14,859 nucleotides of DNA, taken from positions 1 to 14,859 of the forward strand of contig JAMOQA010000232.1 in the NCBI GenBank assembly GCA_027064265.1, given 5' to 3'. Shown one piece after another: positions 1-7,412 of this stretch. The DNA comes from Acidobacteriota bacterium. Lineage in GTDB: Bacteria > Acidobacteriota > Polarisedimenticolia > J045. The stretch's first letter is position 1, and each line of letters opens with the position of its first letter. The position numbers were made by a program, and so were the translations under genes. Below the pieces are notes generated by a model. The model had not been told where the DNA came from and ran no database searches. It saw nothing but the letters and a program-made list of their open reading frames with translations.

Positions 1-11
1 GGCCGGGACGA

Positions 12-734
12 TCAGAACGGATCCGGCGCGATGTAGTCGAACGAGTCCCCCGGCTCGCCCGGATCCGCCCCGGCCCAGGCGGGCGGGGTGGTCGGCCTGC
101 CCGAGCCGGTGAAGCGGACCTTCACCTTGCGGGTGCCGACCTCCATGTCGAAGAACACGGGGCCACTCATCTTCGCCTTGCCCTTGAAGGCGAATTCGAT
201 CCGGTCGGTGCTCTTCAGCTTCTTGCCCAGCGGCTTGTACTTCTTGACCACTTGGAGGTCGTACTCGTCGAACGGGTACGGGTTGCCCAGGGCGTCGTGG
301 GGATGGGTGGCGATCCACCAGGCACGGCGGAAGATCCAGTCCTGGTCGTCGAACGTGACGTAGAGCTTGCTCTTGCCGCGCTTCGTCCGGACCTCCCAGG
401 AACAGGTCTTCTCGAAGTTGATCCAGCGGGCGTCGTCCTCCTCCCCGTCGTGGTCGAGATCGACCCCGGTGTCGTAGTACCGGAGGAAGCAGGAGCCGTC
501 CTCGGCCAGGTAGAGGTCGACCCAGTCGTTGAGCTCCTCCCAGTTCTCGGGCACGACGTCGACCCACTGCCGCACGCTCTCGCGCCCGCCCATCACCTTC
601 TTGACCATGCTCTCGAGGTGCCCGTCGAAGCGCCACCAGGTGCCCCCGAGATCGCCGGCATCCTGGGCCAGGGCCGGGACCCCCGCGAGGGCGACGACCG
701 CGAGAGCGATGAGCAGCCGGGACCAACCGCGCAT
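12..734 (-). CDS. Small exported protein of unknown function
   Basis: The 240-residue product starts at an ATG preceded by an overlapping GGAGGAGG ribosome-binding site. Residues 1-23 form a clear Sec signal peptide (Arg-containing n-region, hydrophobic core, ALA before QD at the likely signal peptidase I cut). There is no lipobox cysteine, so a soluble periplasmic or secreted protein is expected. The mature part is rich in Trp, Tyr, Lys and Asp and looks like a mostly beta, lipocalin-like small domain (GTWWRFDG near the start), but I do not recognise the family. Residues 92-101 read DLDHDGEEDD, a DxDxDG calcium-loop pattern. Cys82 and Cys111 could form a disulfide in the exported protein. 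A longer reading frame continues upstream of this ATG, but the promoter at 781-809 and the signal peptide fix the start here. Function unknown. Confidence 0.85.
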   Translation of the reverse strand: MRGWSRLLIALAVVALAGVPALAQDAGDLGGTWWRFDGHLESMVKKVMGGRESVRQWVDVVPENWEELNDWVDLYLAEDGSCFLRYYDTGVDLDHDGEEDDARWINFEKTCSWEVRTKRGKSKLYVTFDDQDWIFRRAWWIATHPHDALGNPYPFDEYDLQVVKKYKPLGKKLKSTDRIEFAFKGKAKMSGPVFFDMEVGTRKVKVRFTGSGRPTTPPAWAGADPGEPGDSFDYIAPDPF

Positions 735-780
735 GAAACCTCCTCCTCGCCGCTGGGAGACGGGCGAGCCTGAAGTGAGG

Positions 781-809
781 ATTGTCCACGCCGCGGGGGG
801 AACCGTCAA
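781..809 (-). promoter_or_regulatory. Sigma70-like promoter of the small exported protein
   Basis: Read on the minus strand, TTGACG (809-804) and GACAAT (786-781) are separated by exactly 17 bases. They match the sigma70 consensus at 5 of 6 and 4 of 6 positions. Transcription would begin near 774, leaving about a 40-base leader before the ATG at 734. This is inferred from sequence only, but the spacing and match are good for such a GC-rich region. Confidence 0.65.
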
Positions 810-876
810 GCCTGCCCGGGAGTCCAGCGGCAGGCACACCGCGGCCACGACCCGAAAGCGAAAGCCGGGCGCAAGC

Positions 877-1257
877 CTAGGCCACCGGCACCTCGTGGAC
901 GCGGAACTTCTCGTCCACCCACAGCCCGACGACCGTGGCCACCGGGTAGCGGTCCCGGAGCAGCCGGACGGCCCGGGCGAGCTGTTCGCGCTGGACCTCC
1001 TCGGGCGCGGGGTTCCCGGCGCAGTCCGCGTGGGCGACGACGGCAATCGCCCGCGAGCCGTGCCTTCCCGTCGACACGTCGCACCGGGCAAGGATCGACG
1101 CCACCACGGGTGATTCCGGCTCGTCGGCCAGCGGACGCACCGGCCCGGCCTCGGTGATCGCATCGATCCAGCGCGCGCCGAACCGTTGCTCCATCCAGTC
1201 GAGGACCGGGCGCTGGACCCGCCCGTCCATGCAGTTGATCGCGGTCGCGAAGGACAC
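877..1257 (-). CDS. Compact beta-carbonic-anhydrase-like protein
   Basis: The 126-residue product carries the zinc and catalytic signature of beta-class carbonic anhydrases. C9-M-D11-G-R13 corresponds to the Cys ligand and Asp/Arg dyad, and H76-A-D-C79 to the HxxC ligand pair. TEAGP (35-39) sits where the family's RNAGG-like segment lies. The predicted role is reversible hydration of CO2 in the cytoplasm, since no signal peptide is seen. It is much shorter than typical beta-CAs (about 200 residues) and resembles the compact putative carbonic anhydrases of about 130 residues, whose activity is less well established. The start chosen is GTG at 1257, because GGAGG at 1266-1270 lies 8 bases upstream. 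The in-frame GTG at 1266 overlaps that GGAGG. It is divergent from the biotin ligase gene. Confidence 0.82.
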   Translation of the reverse strand: MSFATAINCMDGRVQRPVLDWMEQRFGARWIDAITEAGPVRPLADEPESPVVASILARCDVSTGRHGSRAIAVVAHADCAGNPAPEEVQREQLARAVRLLRDRYPVATVVGLWVDEKFRVHEVPVA

Positions 1258-1265
1258 CGTTCCCA

Positions 1266-1270
1266 CCTCC
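1266..1270 (-). promoter_or_regulatory. Ribosome-binding site deciding the carbonic-anhydrase-like start
   Basis: GGAGG on the minus strand lies 8 bases before the GTG at 1257. It overlaps the alternative GTG at 1266, which therefore cannot use it. This favours the shorter 126-residue protein over a 129-residue one. Confidence 0.6.
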
Positions 1271-1359
1271 CCGGCGGCCGGTCACGGTCCGCCGCCTCCA
1301 TCCTACCCGGCGCCGGGGAGGACGTGGAGGACCGGAGCCGCCCGTGGGACCATGGGATC

Positions 1360-2304
1360 ATGCTGTTCCTCGCCGACACCCCCGGGATCGCCACCCGCCT
1401 GGCCGGACGGGGCCCGGGCCTCCGTCCCGCGGGTCCCGACGACCTCGCCCGGCTGCCGGGAGCCCTGCGGGAAACCCTGCTGGGCGGGAAGGACCCGGCC
1501 ATCGCCACCGACCTTCCCCTCGCCCGCTGGTCCCTGGCGGTGGCGGTGGAGGAGGCGCCGCGATCCCAGTTCGACGCCCTTTCCGGCCTCGCGGAGGGGC
1601 CGGGCGTCCTTCCAGACCGGCTGCTCGCCGTCGCCGGCACCGGCCGGGGCTTCCACGGCCAGCGGGGCCGCCCCTGGGTGGCCGTGCCCGGCAACCTCCA
1701 CCTGGTGGCCTTCGCCCGGTTGGACCTCCCGGCGGCGACATCCGTCGGACCCCTCGCCGCCCTTCCCGCGGTGGCGCTGGCGGAGGCCCTGGACACGCTG
1801 CCCGGGTTCGCCGGCCGGGCAAGGATCAAGTGGGTCAACGACGTCCTGCTCGACGGCCGGAAGGTGGCCGGCACGCTGGCCCGGACCTGGACCCGGGACG
1901 CGCGGGTGACCGGTGTGCTCCTCGGGATCGGCCTCGACGTGGAGGTGGCGCCCGAGGTCCGGGACGACCCCCTCGCCCCGGGGGTCACGTCCCTCGCGGC
2001 CGCCGTTCCTCCCGGGGGCCCGGCACCCGACCTGGCGGAGGCGTTCGCGGCGGTCGCCCGGGCCCTGGCCTCCCGCCTGGACGACCTGGCGGCCGGGCGC
2101 GGGAGGGACCTGGTCTCCCGGTACCGGGAGCGGGCGGCGTTCCTCGGGCGCACGGTCGAGGTGGTGCCGGACCCTCTCCTGCCGGACGAGGCGGCCGGCC
2201 CCCCGCTCCGGGGACGGGTCCTCTCCCTCGGCGAGCAGCTCGAGCTGCGGATCGAGGGGGTCGATCGGCCGGTCGCCCGCGGCCGGCTCCGCCTCCTCGA
2301 CTGA
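1360..2304 (+). CDS. birA: Biotin--[acetyl-CoA-carboxylase] ligase (BirA type)
   Basis: The 314-residue protein is predicted to activate biotin with ATP to biotinyl-AMP and transfer it to a lysine of biotin carboxyl carrier proteins. Three family landmarks are visible. The adenylate-binding glycine loop GRGFHGQRGRPW is at 95-106. KWVND is at 157-161, with Lys157 in the position of E. coli BirA Lys183. GIGLDVE is at 189-195, the GIGxN-like strand. Residues 281-314 resemble the small SH3-like C-terminal domain. There is no N-terminal helix-turn-helix, so it should be a ligase without repressor function; the first 55 residues are a different, unrecognised extension. Start placement is uncertain: no good Shine-Dalgarno precedes the ATG at 1360, and an in-frame GTG at 1324 has a GGGGAGG only 2-3 bases upstream. 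Confidence 0.85.
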   Translation: MLFLADTPGIATRLAGRGPGLRPAGPDDLARLPGALRETLLGGKDPAIATDLPLARWSLAVAVEEAPRSQFDALSGLAEGPGVLPDRLLAVAGTGRGFHGQRGRPWVAVPGNLHLVAFARLDLPAATSVGPLAALPAVALAEALDTLPGFAGRARIKWVNDVLLDGRKVAGTLARTWTRDARVTGVLLGIGLDVEVAPEVRDDPLAPGVTSLAAAVPPGGPAPDLAEAFAAVARALASRLDDLAAGRGRDLVSRYRERAAFLGRTVEVVPDPLLPDEAAGPPLRGRVLSLGEQLELRIEGVDRPVARGRLRLLD

Positions 2305-2317
2305 CCCCCGGGAAGAA

Positions 2318-2345
2318 CGCGGGGGGCGCCGTGGCGCCCCCCGCG
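2318..2345. terminator. GC-rich hairpin between convergent genes
   Basis: A perfect 13-base-pair inverted repeat (2318-2330 with 2333-2345) has only a 2-base turn, or a 4-base loop if the last pair is open. It lies in the 64-base gap between the stops of the biotin ligase (+) and the tricorn-like protease (-), where a bidirectional terminator is expected. Neither side has a T-run, so it is not a canonical intrinsic terminator. Termination is inferred from position and stability. Confidence 0.6.
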
Positions 2346-2368
2346 GGTCGTGGCCTGCCGGCCCGGCG

Positions 2369-5300
2369 CTACTTCCCCTGCTCCCGGAGGCAGGCCGGGG
2401 TCTTGCAGGGAGGCTCGGGCCGGTGGAGCCGCGGCACCGGCTGGGCCTCGAGCTCGTCGAGCAGCTCCCTGACCGCCCGCTCGAGCTGCGGGTCCCTTCC
2501 CTCGAGCAGCGACTTCGGGTCGTTCTCCACCACGATGTCGGGCTCGACCCCCCAGCCCTCGATCACCCAGTGGTTCTCGAGATCGGCGGCGGCCGACTCG
2601 GGCACGTAGACCGTGCCGCCGTCGACGAGGGGGGCACGCCCGTAGATCCCGACGACGCCACCCCAGGTCCGCTTCCCGACCAGCTTGCCGAGGCCGGCCT
2701 TGCGGAAGATGTAGGAGAACTGGTCGCCGTCCGAGGCGGTGTCCTCGTTGCACAGGGCGACCAGGCGCCCCGCGTAGGCCCGGCTCGGGTACGGGTCCGG
2801 AATGTCGGCGTTCCGCTCCCAGCTGACCATCAGGAGCTTCCGCGCCAGGCGCGAGATCACCATCTGGGAGACGTTGCCGCCCCCGTTGTGCCGGACGTCG
2901 ATCACGAGTCCCTCGCGGTCGAGCTGCCCGTAGAACCACTTGATGAACTCGCGGATCCCCTCGGCCCCCATGTCCGGGATGTGGAGGTACCCCAGTCGGC
3001 CGCCGGAGAGCTTCTCGACGAGGGCCCGCTTCCGGAGGATCCAGTCCAGGTAGTTGAGCTCCGCCTCGCTGCCGATCGGCTCGACGGTGTACGTCTTCGC
3101 TCCCTCGAGGGTCGGCTTCGAGTTGACGGTGACCTGGACCGGCCCGCCGGCGGCATGGAGCAGGTGCCGGTACGGATTGTCCGGGGCCTTCAGCTCGACC
3201 CCGTTGATCGCCAGGAGGTAGTCCCCGGCCTTCACGTCGACGCCGACGGTCCGCAGCGGGTTCCGGTAGACCTCCTCCTCGTTCTGGCCGGGGAGCAGGT
3301 ACGCGATCCGGTACCGGCCGCTCTCCGGGTCCAGCTCGAAGCGGGCCCCGAGCAGGCCGGCGTGGGGCCGGTCCGGCTTCTCCCAGTCGCCGCCGGCGAT
3401 GTAGGCGTGGCCGACGGACAGCTCGGCGATCATCTCGCCGATCACGTAGTTGAGGTCCATCCGGTGGGCCACCCAGGGCAGCCAGGACTCGTACTTCTTC
3501 CGGAGCCCGTCCCAGTCGTAGCCGTGCATGTTCGGGACGTAGAAGAAGTCCCGGTAGCGGCGCCAGACCTCGTGGAAGACCTGGTTCCACTCCTCCATCG
3601 GCACGATGTCCGCCTGGAGCCCGTCGAGGGAAACCTGCTTCTTCTCGGCCCCCGGCTTCGGGTCCAGCACGTACCAGGTTCCCTTGATGCGGGCGAGAAG
3701 CTTCTTCCCGTCGGCCGAGAGCTCGTAGCCGCCGATCCCCTCGGCCACGTCCTTCGACTCCCGCTTCTCCAGGTCGAAGAACTTCAGCGTCGGGGTGGCG
3801 TCGGAGGAGCGCCCGTAGTACCAGGGCCCGCCGACGACGTAGAGGAGACCGCCCTCGACCGCGGTCACCGAGGTGATGTCGTCCGCCTCGATCGGCAGGC
3901 GCGTCACCCGGTCGGCGAGGCCGTCGAGGTCGATCTCGACGAGCTCCTGCTCTTCCTCGCCCTTCTTCTTCCCCTTCTTCGCCGCCTTGCGATCCTTCTT
4001 GCCGGACTTCTTCTCGCCCTTCGCCGCGACCTCGTCCTTCTTCTCCTCCTGCGCCGCGGCCTCCTCCTCGTCGTTGCGCGCGGGCACCGGGCCCGGTTCA
4101 CCCTTCTTCAGCGTGAGGGCGAAGATCCCGGTCATCCGGTCGGTGACGTAGTTCCACTCGATCTGCCCCATCTGGGGGGCGAAGGTCCGCTCGCTCAGGT
4201 AGAAGAGGTACTTCCCGTCGGGGGACCAGGACGGATCGTGCTCGTTCCAGGTCGGCCCGGTCACCCGGCGCGGTTCCTCCCAGCCCACCTTCCACAGCCA
4301 GAGGGACCGGTACTGGGTGTCCTCCGCCAGGCTGAAGGCGAGCCAGCGGGAGTCCGGCGACCAGGTGTAGTCGAGGCCGAACGGGGTCTTGTCGTCCGCG
4401 ACCCGGACCCACTTCCCGCTCTCCACCTCGATGACGTAGAGGCGGCCCGCCTGGTCGTGGAAGGCGATCCGCTTGCCGTCCGGCGACCAGGCCGGGTCCT
4501 GCAGGTAGGCCCGGAAGTCCTCGTCCCTCGTCAGCTGCCGCGCCGGCTTCGTCCCGGAGGCGTCGACCAGCCACAGCTGGTCCTCCCCGGTCCGGTCGGA
4601 GACGTAGACGATCGTCTTCCCGTCCGGCGACCAGGCGGCGTCCCGGTCGTGGGCCCCGCTCGACCGGGTCAGGTTGCGGGTGACGCCGTGCTCCACCGGG
4701 ACGGAGAACACCTCGCCGCGGGCGACGAACAGGGCGCGCTTCCCCGTCGGGCCGATCGCGGCTCCCTCCAGCCAGCGGCGCACGTCCAGGTGCCGGGGCT
4801 GCTCCCTCGTCGAGTCGAGGGGAACCGTGATGTCGATCGCCCGGCTCTCGCCGGTGCGGACGTCGAGGACGCGGAGCTCACCGTTCAGCTCGTACACGAT
4901 CCGGGAGACGCCGTCGCTGCTCGGCCACCGGACGTCCCACTCGGTCTCGCGGGTCACCTGGGTGAGCTTTCCCGTGGCGACGTCGTAGCGGTAGAGGTTG
5001 TTCGTCCCGGACCGGTCGGACGTGAACCAGATCGAGTCGCCGATCCACATCGGGTCCCGGTCGGCGTACGGGCTCTTCGTCACCCGCGTCGTCTCGTGGG
5101 TGGCGAGGTCGAAGATGTACAGCTCCTGGGCCCACCCGCCGCGGTACCGCTTCCAGGTGCGGAAGTCCCGGACGAGCGGGGAATAGACGACCTTCTTCCC
5201 GTCCGGCGAGAAGTCGCCGGCCCCCGAGTACGGCATCGGGAGCGGCTCCGGCATCGACCCGTCGAGCTTCACCGTGTACAGCCGGGAATCGACGAGCCCC

Positions 5301-5734
5301 CACGCCTCGCGGAGGGAGCGGAACACCACCGCCGAACCGTCCGGGGTCCACCCGATCACCTGGTTGTCGAAACCCCAGCGATCCGGGAGGGGCCCCTTCG
5401 CCGGGTACCAGGTCAGCTGGCGCGGGGCGCCCCCCGTGGCGGGAATCACCCAGACCTGCTCGTCCCCGCCGTACTGCGCGGTGAAGGCGATCCACTTCCC
5501 GTCCGGGGAGAAGCGGGGGAACAGCTCGAGGCCGGGATGGGACGTCAGGCGAGTGGCGGTCCCTCCCGTCGCCGGGGCGAGCCAGAGGTCCCCCGCGTAG
5601 ACGAAGACGACCCGGTCCCCGTGGATGTCCGGGAACCGCAACAGCTTGGTTCCCGCCCGGGCGGCGGAGAGCCCCGCCGCGAGGGCGAGGGCCGCCACCA
5701 GGACGGCGATCCGGAACCGGCGCAGGTGTCTCAC
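2369..5734 (-). CDS. Tricorn-like S41 family serine protease, exported
   Basis: The 1121-residue protein starts at GTG 5734 and has a signal peptide at residues 1-27 (cut after ARA). About residues 28-690 contain repeated TolB/WD40-like blades marked by SPDGK (76-80, 176-180, 369-373, 417-421, 504-508), the propeller part of tricorn proteases. A short helical core follows, then a PDZ-like segment (about 795-880) and an S41 catalytic domain (about 905-1080). His776 (in GHAY), Ser1001 (in DTASDGD) and Glu1059 match tricorn's His746, Ser965 and Glu1023. The Ser-to-Glu distance is 58 residues in both. A highly charged Lys/Glu insert occupies about 554-600. It probably degrades peptides in the periplasm or outside the cell, rather than downstream of the cytosolic proteasome as in archaea. 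Gly775 replaces the Ser that precedes the catalytic His in tricorn. It is convergent with the biotin ligase and divergent from the DUF362 gene. Confidence 0.93.
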   Translation of the reverse strand: MRHLRRFRIAVLVAALALAAGLSAARAGTKLLRFPDIHGDRVVFVYAGDLWLAPATGGTATRLTSHPGLELFPRFSPDGKWIAFTAQYGGDEQVWVIPATGGAPRQLTWYPAKGPLPDRWGFDNQVIGWTPDGSAVVFRSLREAWGLVDSRLYTVKLDGSMPEPLPMPYSGAGDFSPDGKKVVYSPLVRDFRTWKRYRGGWAQELYIFDLATHETTRVTKSPYADRDPMWIGDSIWFTSDRSGTNNLYRYDVATGKLTQVTRETEWDVRWPSSDGVSRIVYELNGELRVLDVRTGESRAIDITVPLDSTREQPRHLDVRRWLEGAAIGPTGKRALFVARGEVFSVPVEHGVTRNLTRSSGAHDRDAAWSPDGKTIVYVSDRTGEDQLWLVDASGTKPARQLTRDEDFRAYLQDPAWSPDGKRIAFHDQAGRLYVIEVESGKWVRVADDKTPFGLDYTWSPDSRWLAFSLAEDTQYRSLWLWKVGWEEPRRVTGPTWNEHDPSWSPDGKYLFYLSERTFAPQMGQIEWNYVTDRMTGIFALTLKKGEPGPVPARNDEEEAAAQEEKKDEVAAKGEKKSGKKDRKAAKKGKKKGEEEQELVEIDLDGLADRVTRLPIEADDITSVTAVEGGLLYVVGGPWYYGRSSDATPTLKFFDLEKRESKDVAEGIGGYELSADGKKLLARIKGTWYVLDPKPGAEKKQVSLDGLQADIVPMEEWNQVFHEVWRRYRDFFYVPNMHGYDWDGLRKKYESWLPWVAHRMDLNYVIGEMIAELSVGHAYIAGGDWEKPDRPHAGLLGARFELDPESGRYRIAYLLPGQNEEEVYRNPLRTVGVDVKAGDYLLAINGVELKAPDNPYRHLLHAAGGPVQVTVNSKPTLEGAKTYTVEPIGSEAELNYLDWILRKRALVEKLSGGRLGYLHIPDMGAEGIREFIKWFYGQLDREGLVIDVRHNGGGNVSQMVISRLARKLLMVSWERNADIPDPYPSRAYAGRLVALCNEDTASDGDQFSYIFRKAGLGKLVGKRTWGGVVGIYGRAPLVDGGTVYVPESAAADLENHWVIEGWGVEPDIVVENDPKSLLEGRDPQLERAVRELLDELEAQPVPRLHRPEPPCKTPACLREQGK

Positions 5735-6011
5735 GGTCTTTCCTCCTCCGGCCACCCGCGAGGGCGACCGTCGTCATGCTCGATCCGGGTTGATCTTCCG
5801 CTGTCGGACGAGGGAGCGGAGTCTACACCCGGCCCCGGGGCGGGCGGGACCGGCCCGGGCGGGCGGTCGACGGACTCACCGGAACGGTGGCGGCTTACTG
5901 CGAGGTCATCGCAGGCAAGTTCTTCCTGCCCCCGGCGCCGTTTCGACGTATATGGCAGGGAGCCACGAGCGGACCGCGCGTGGGGGCGTGCGGCCAGGAG
6001 GATTCGGACAG
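5735..6011. promoter_or_regulatory. Divergent control region (tricorn-like / DUF362)
   Basis: This 277-base region has no supportable gene and separates two divergently read genes, so it should hold two promoters. On the minus strand TAGACT (5825-5820) could be a -10 box for the protease. On the plus strand TATATG (5949-5954) could be one for the DUF362 gene. Neither has a recognisable -35 at the right distance, so both are tentative. AGGAGG at 5996-6001 is the ribosome-binding site of the DUF362 gene, 10 bases before its ATG. Confidence 0.4.
5742..5749 (-). promoter_or_regulatory. Ribosome-binding site deciding the tricorn-like start
   Basis: GGAGGAGG on the minus strand lies 7 bases before GTG 5734. 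An alternative in-frame GTG at 5755 is upstream of this site and would put the purine run inside the coding sequence. The shorter start also places the Arg residues directly before the hydrophobic core, as in a normal signal peptide. Confidence 0.75.
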
Positions 6012-7412
6012 ATGCGAACAGGTACGGACCGTCGCACCTTTCTGAAAACGGCCGCGATCGGGTCCCTGGCCCTCGCGGCCCGGCCCCGGATCATGGCGGG
6101 AGACGGGGGACCGCGGCCGTTGCTCCACCGTGTTCACCACGTGCCCCCGCCGGACTTCACCCACGGCAACCGTCACCCCGGCGTGGAATCGCTCCTCTTC
6201 GCCCTCGCGGGAGACGGGCGTCGCTTCTACCGGACGGCCTCCGGGCATCCCCTCGGCAGCCCCGACGGCCTGATCGCCCCCGACGACACGGTCGTCATCA
6301 AGGTCAACGCCCAGTGGAAGTACCGCGGTTGCACGAACTCGGACGTCGTGCGCGGGATCGTGCAGCGGATCCTCGACCACCCGGACGGCTTCACCGGCGA
6401 GGTCGTGATCTACGAGAACGGCCAGGGGCGCGGGTCGCTGAATTGCGACACCACGTCCGGCTGCGACGGGGGCTCCCGGGAAATCCACGCGAACGCGGAG
6501 AACGAGAGGCACTCGTTCACCTGGCTGGTCGAGGAGCTCTTCCAGGACGGGCGGGTCGGCCAGAAGGAGATGGACGACCACCGGGGAACCTTCGTCGACG
6601 AGGGCGATCACGACACGGAAGGATTCCGCCGGGTCGGCAACGTCACCTACCCCTGCTTCTTCACGCCGAAGGGGACGCGGGTCGAGCTGCGGGAAGGGAT
6701 CTGGACCGGCAGCGGGTACGACTCGGATCACCTCAAGTGGATCAACGTCGCGGTCCTCAAGGACCACAAGGACCTCAACGTCACCGGCGTCCTCAAGCAC
6801 GTCTACGGCATCATCACGACGACGGACTCCCCCCTCCCGATCCACGATCCGAACCACGCGGGCACGATCATGGGCGAGGTGTTCACCCTGGTGCGGGCGC
6901 CGGTGCTGAACATCCTCGACTGCATCTGGGTCTCCCACGCCTCGCTCTGCGGGTATCCGCCCGACACGACGACCCGGCGCGACATGCTGGTGGCCGGCAC
7001 CGATCCCTGCGCCATCGACGCCTGGGCGGCACGGCACATCCTCTACCCGATCTCCGGCGATCCGGCCCACGACCCGGACATCCCGGGCTACTTCCGAACC
7101 TACCTCCTGGGCACCCGGGACACGATCAACGACCACGGCGGGATCGACGGCGTACCCGTCACGTTCGACGAGGCGGACATCGACGCGCGGCACGTCGACC
7201 AGCGGAAGGTCGACCTGCGGGTCTGGAAGAGCGGCGACGACGTGAAGCTCTCGTGGGCGGGGGGCGCGGGACCGTGGCGGGTCGAGAAGGACAACGACCC
7301 GACCTTCCCCGCCCCGCAGGTGATCGCCGACGCCACCTGGGAGACCGACCTCGTCGACGCCGGCGCCGCCACGGACGGCGAGACCTGGTTCTACCGGGTC
7401 ACCGGGAGCTGA
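6012..7412 (+). CDS. Tat-exported DUF362 domain protein with C-terminal Fn3-like tail
   Basis: The 466-residue product begins with a twin-arginine signal (DRRTFLK at 6-12, then a hydrophobic stretch), so it is predicted to be exported folded. The body carries DUF362 landmarks: VVIKVN near 94-99, WINVAVLKDHKDLNVTGVLK at 243-262, and the AGTDPCAIDAWAA segment at 328-340. DUF362 proteins have no firmly established activity; some are fused to ferredoxins, but no CxxC iron-sulfur motif is present here. Residues about 400-466 (VKLSW, WRVEKDNDP, WFYRVTGS) look like a single fibronectin-type III-like domain. AGGAGG 10 bases upstream supports the ATG. The last 22 bases overlap the convergent GNAT gene. 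Family assignment is good; function is unknown. Confidence 0.88.
   Translation: MRTGTDRRTFLKTAAIGSLALAARPRIMAGDGGPRPLLHRVHHVPPPDFTHGNRHPGVESLLFALAGDGRRFYRTASGHPLGSPDGLIAPDDTVVIKVNAQWKYRGCTNSDVVRGIVQRILDHPDGFTGEVVIYENGQGRGSLNCDTTSGCDGGSREIHANAENERHSFTWLVEELFQDGRVGQKEMDDHRGTFVDEGDHDTEGFRRVGNVTYPCFFTPKGTRVELREGIWTGSGYDSDHLKWINVAVLKDHKDLNVTGVLKHVYGIITTTDSPLPIHDPNHAGTIMGEVFTLVRAPVLNILDCIWVSHASLCGYPPDTTTRRDMLVAGTDPCAIDAWAARHILYPISGDPAHDPDIPGYFRTYLLGTRDTINDHGGIDGVPVTFDEADIDARHVDQRKVDLRVWKSGDDVKLSWAGGAGPWRVEKDNDPTFPAPQVIADATWETDLVDAGAATDGETWFYRVTGS

Noticed and set aside
1258..1359. A convincing promoter in the carbonic-anhydrase/biotin-ligase gap
   Set aside because: TAGGAT on the minus strand is a possible -10, but no -35 lies at a proper distance, and the plus strand shows nothing better.
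735..3590. Upstream extension joining the frame of the small exported protein into a 1192-residue protein
   Set aside because: The upstream part is low-complexity Arg/Pro/Gly sequence overlapping real genes. The signal peptide, ribosome-binding site and promoter place the true start at 734.
5735..6011. Riboswitch or small RNA in the divergent gap
   Set aside because: Only short GC-rich inverted repeats are seen (for example GCAGG/CCTGC around 5912-5930), with no conserved core that I can recognise.
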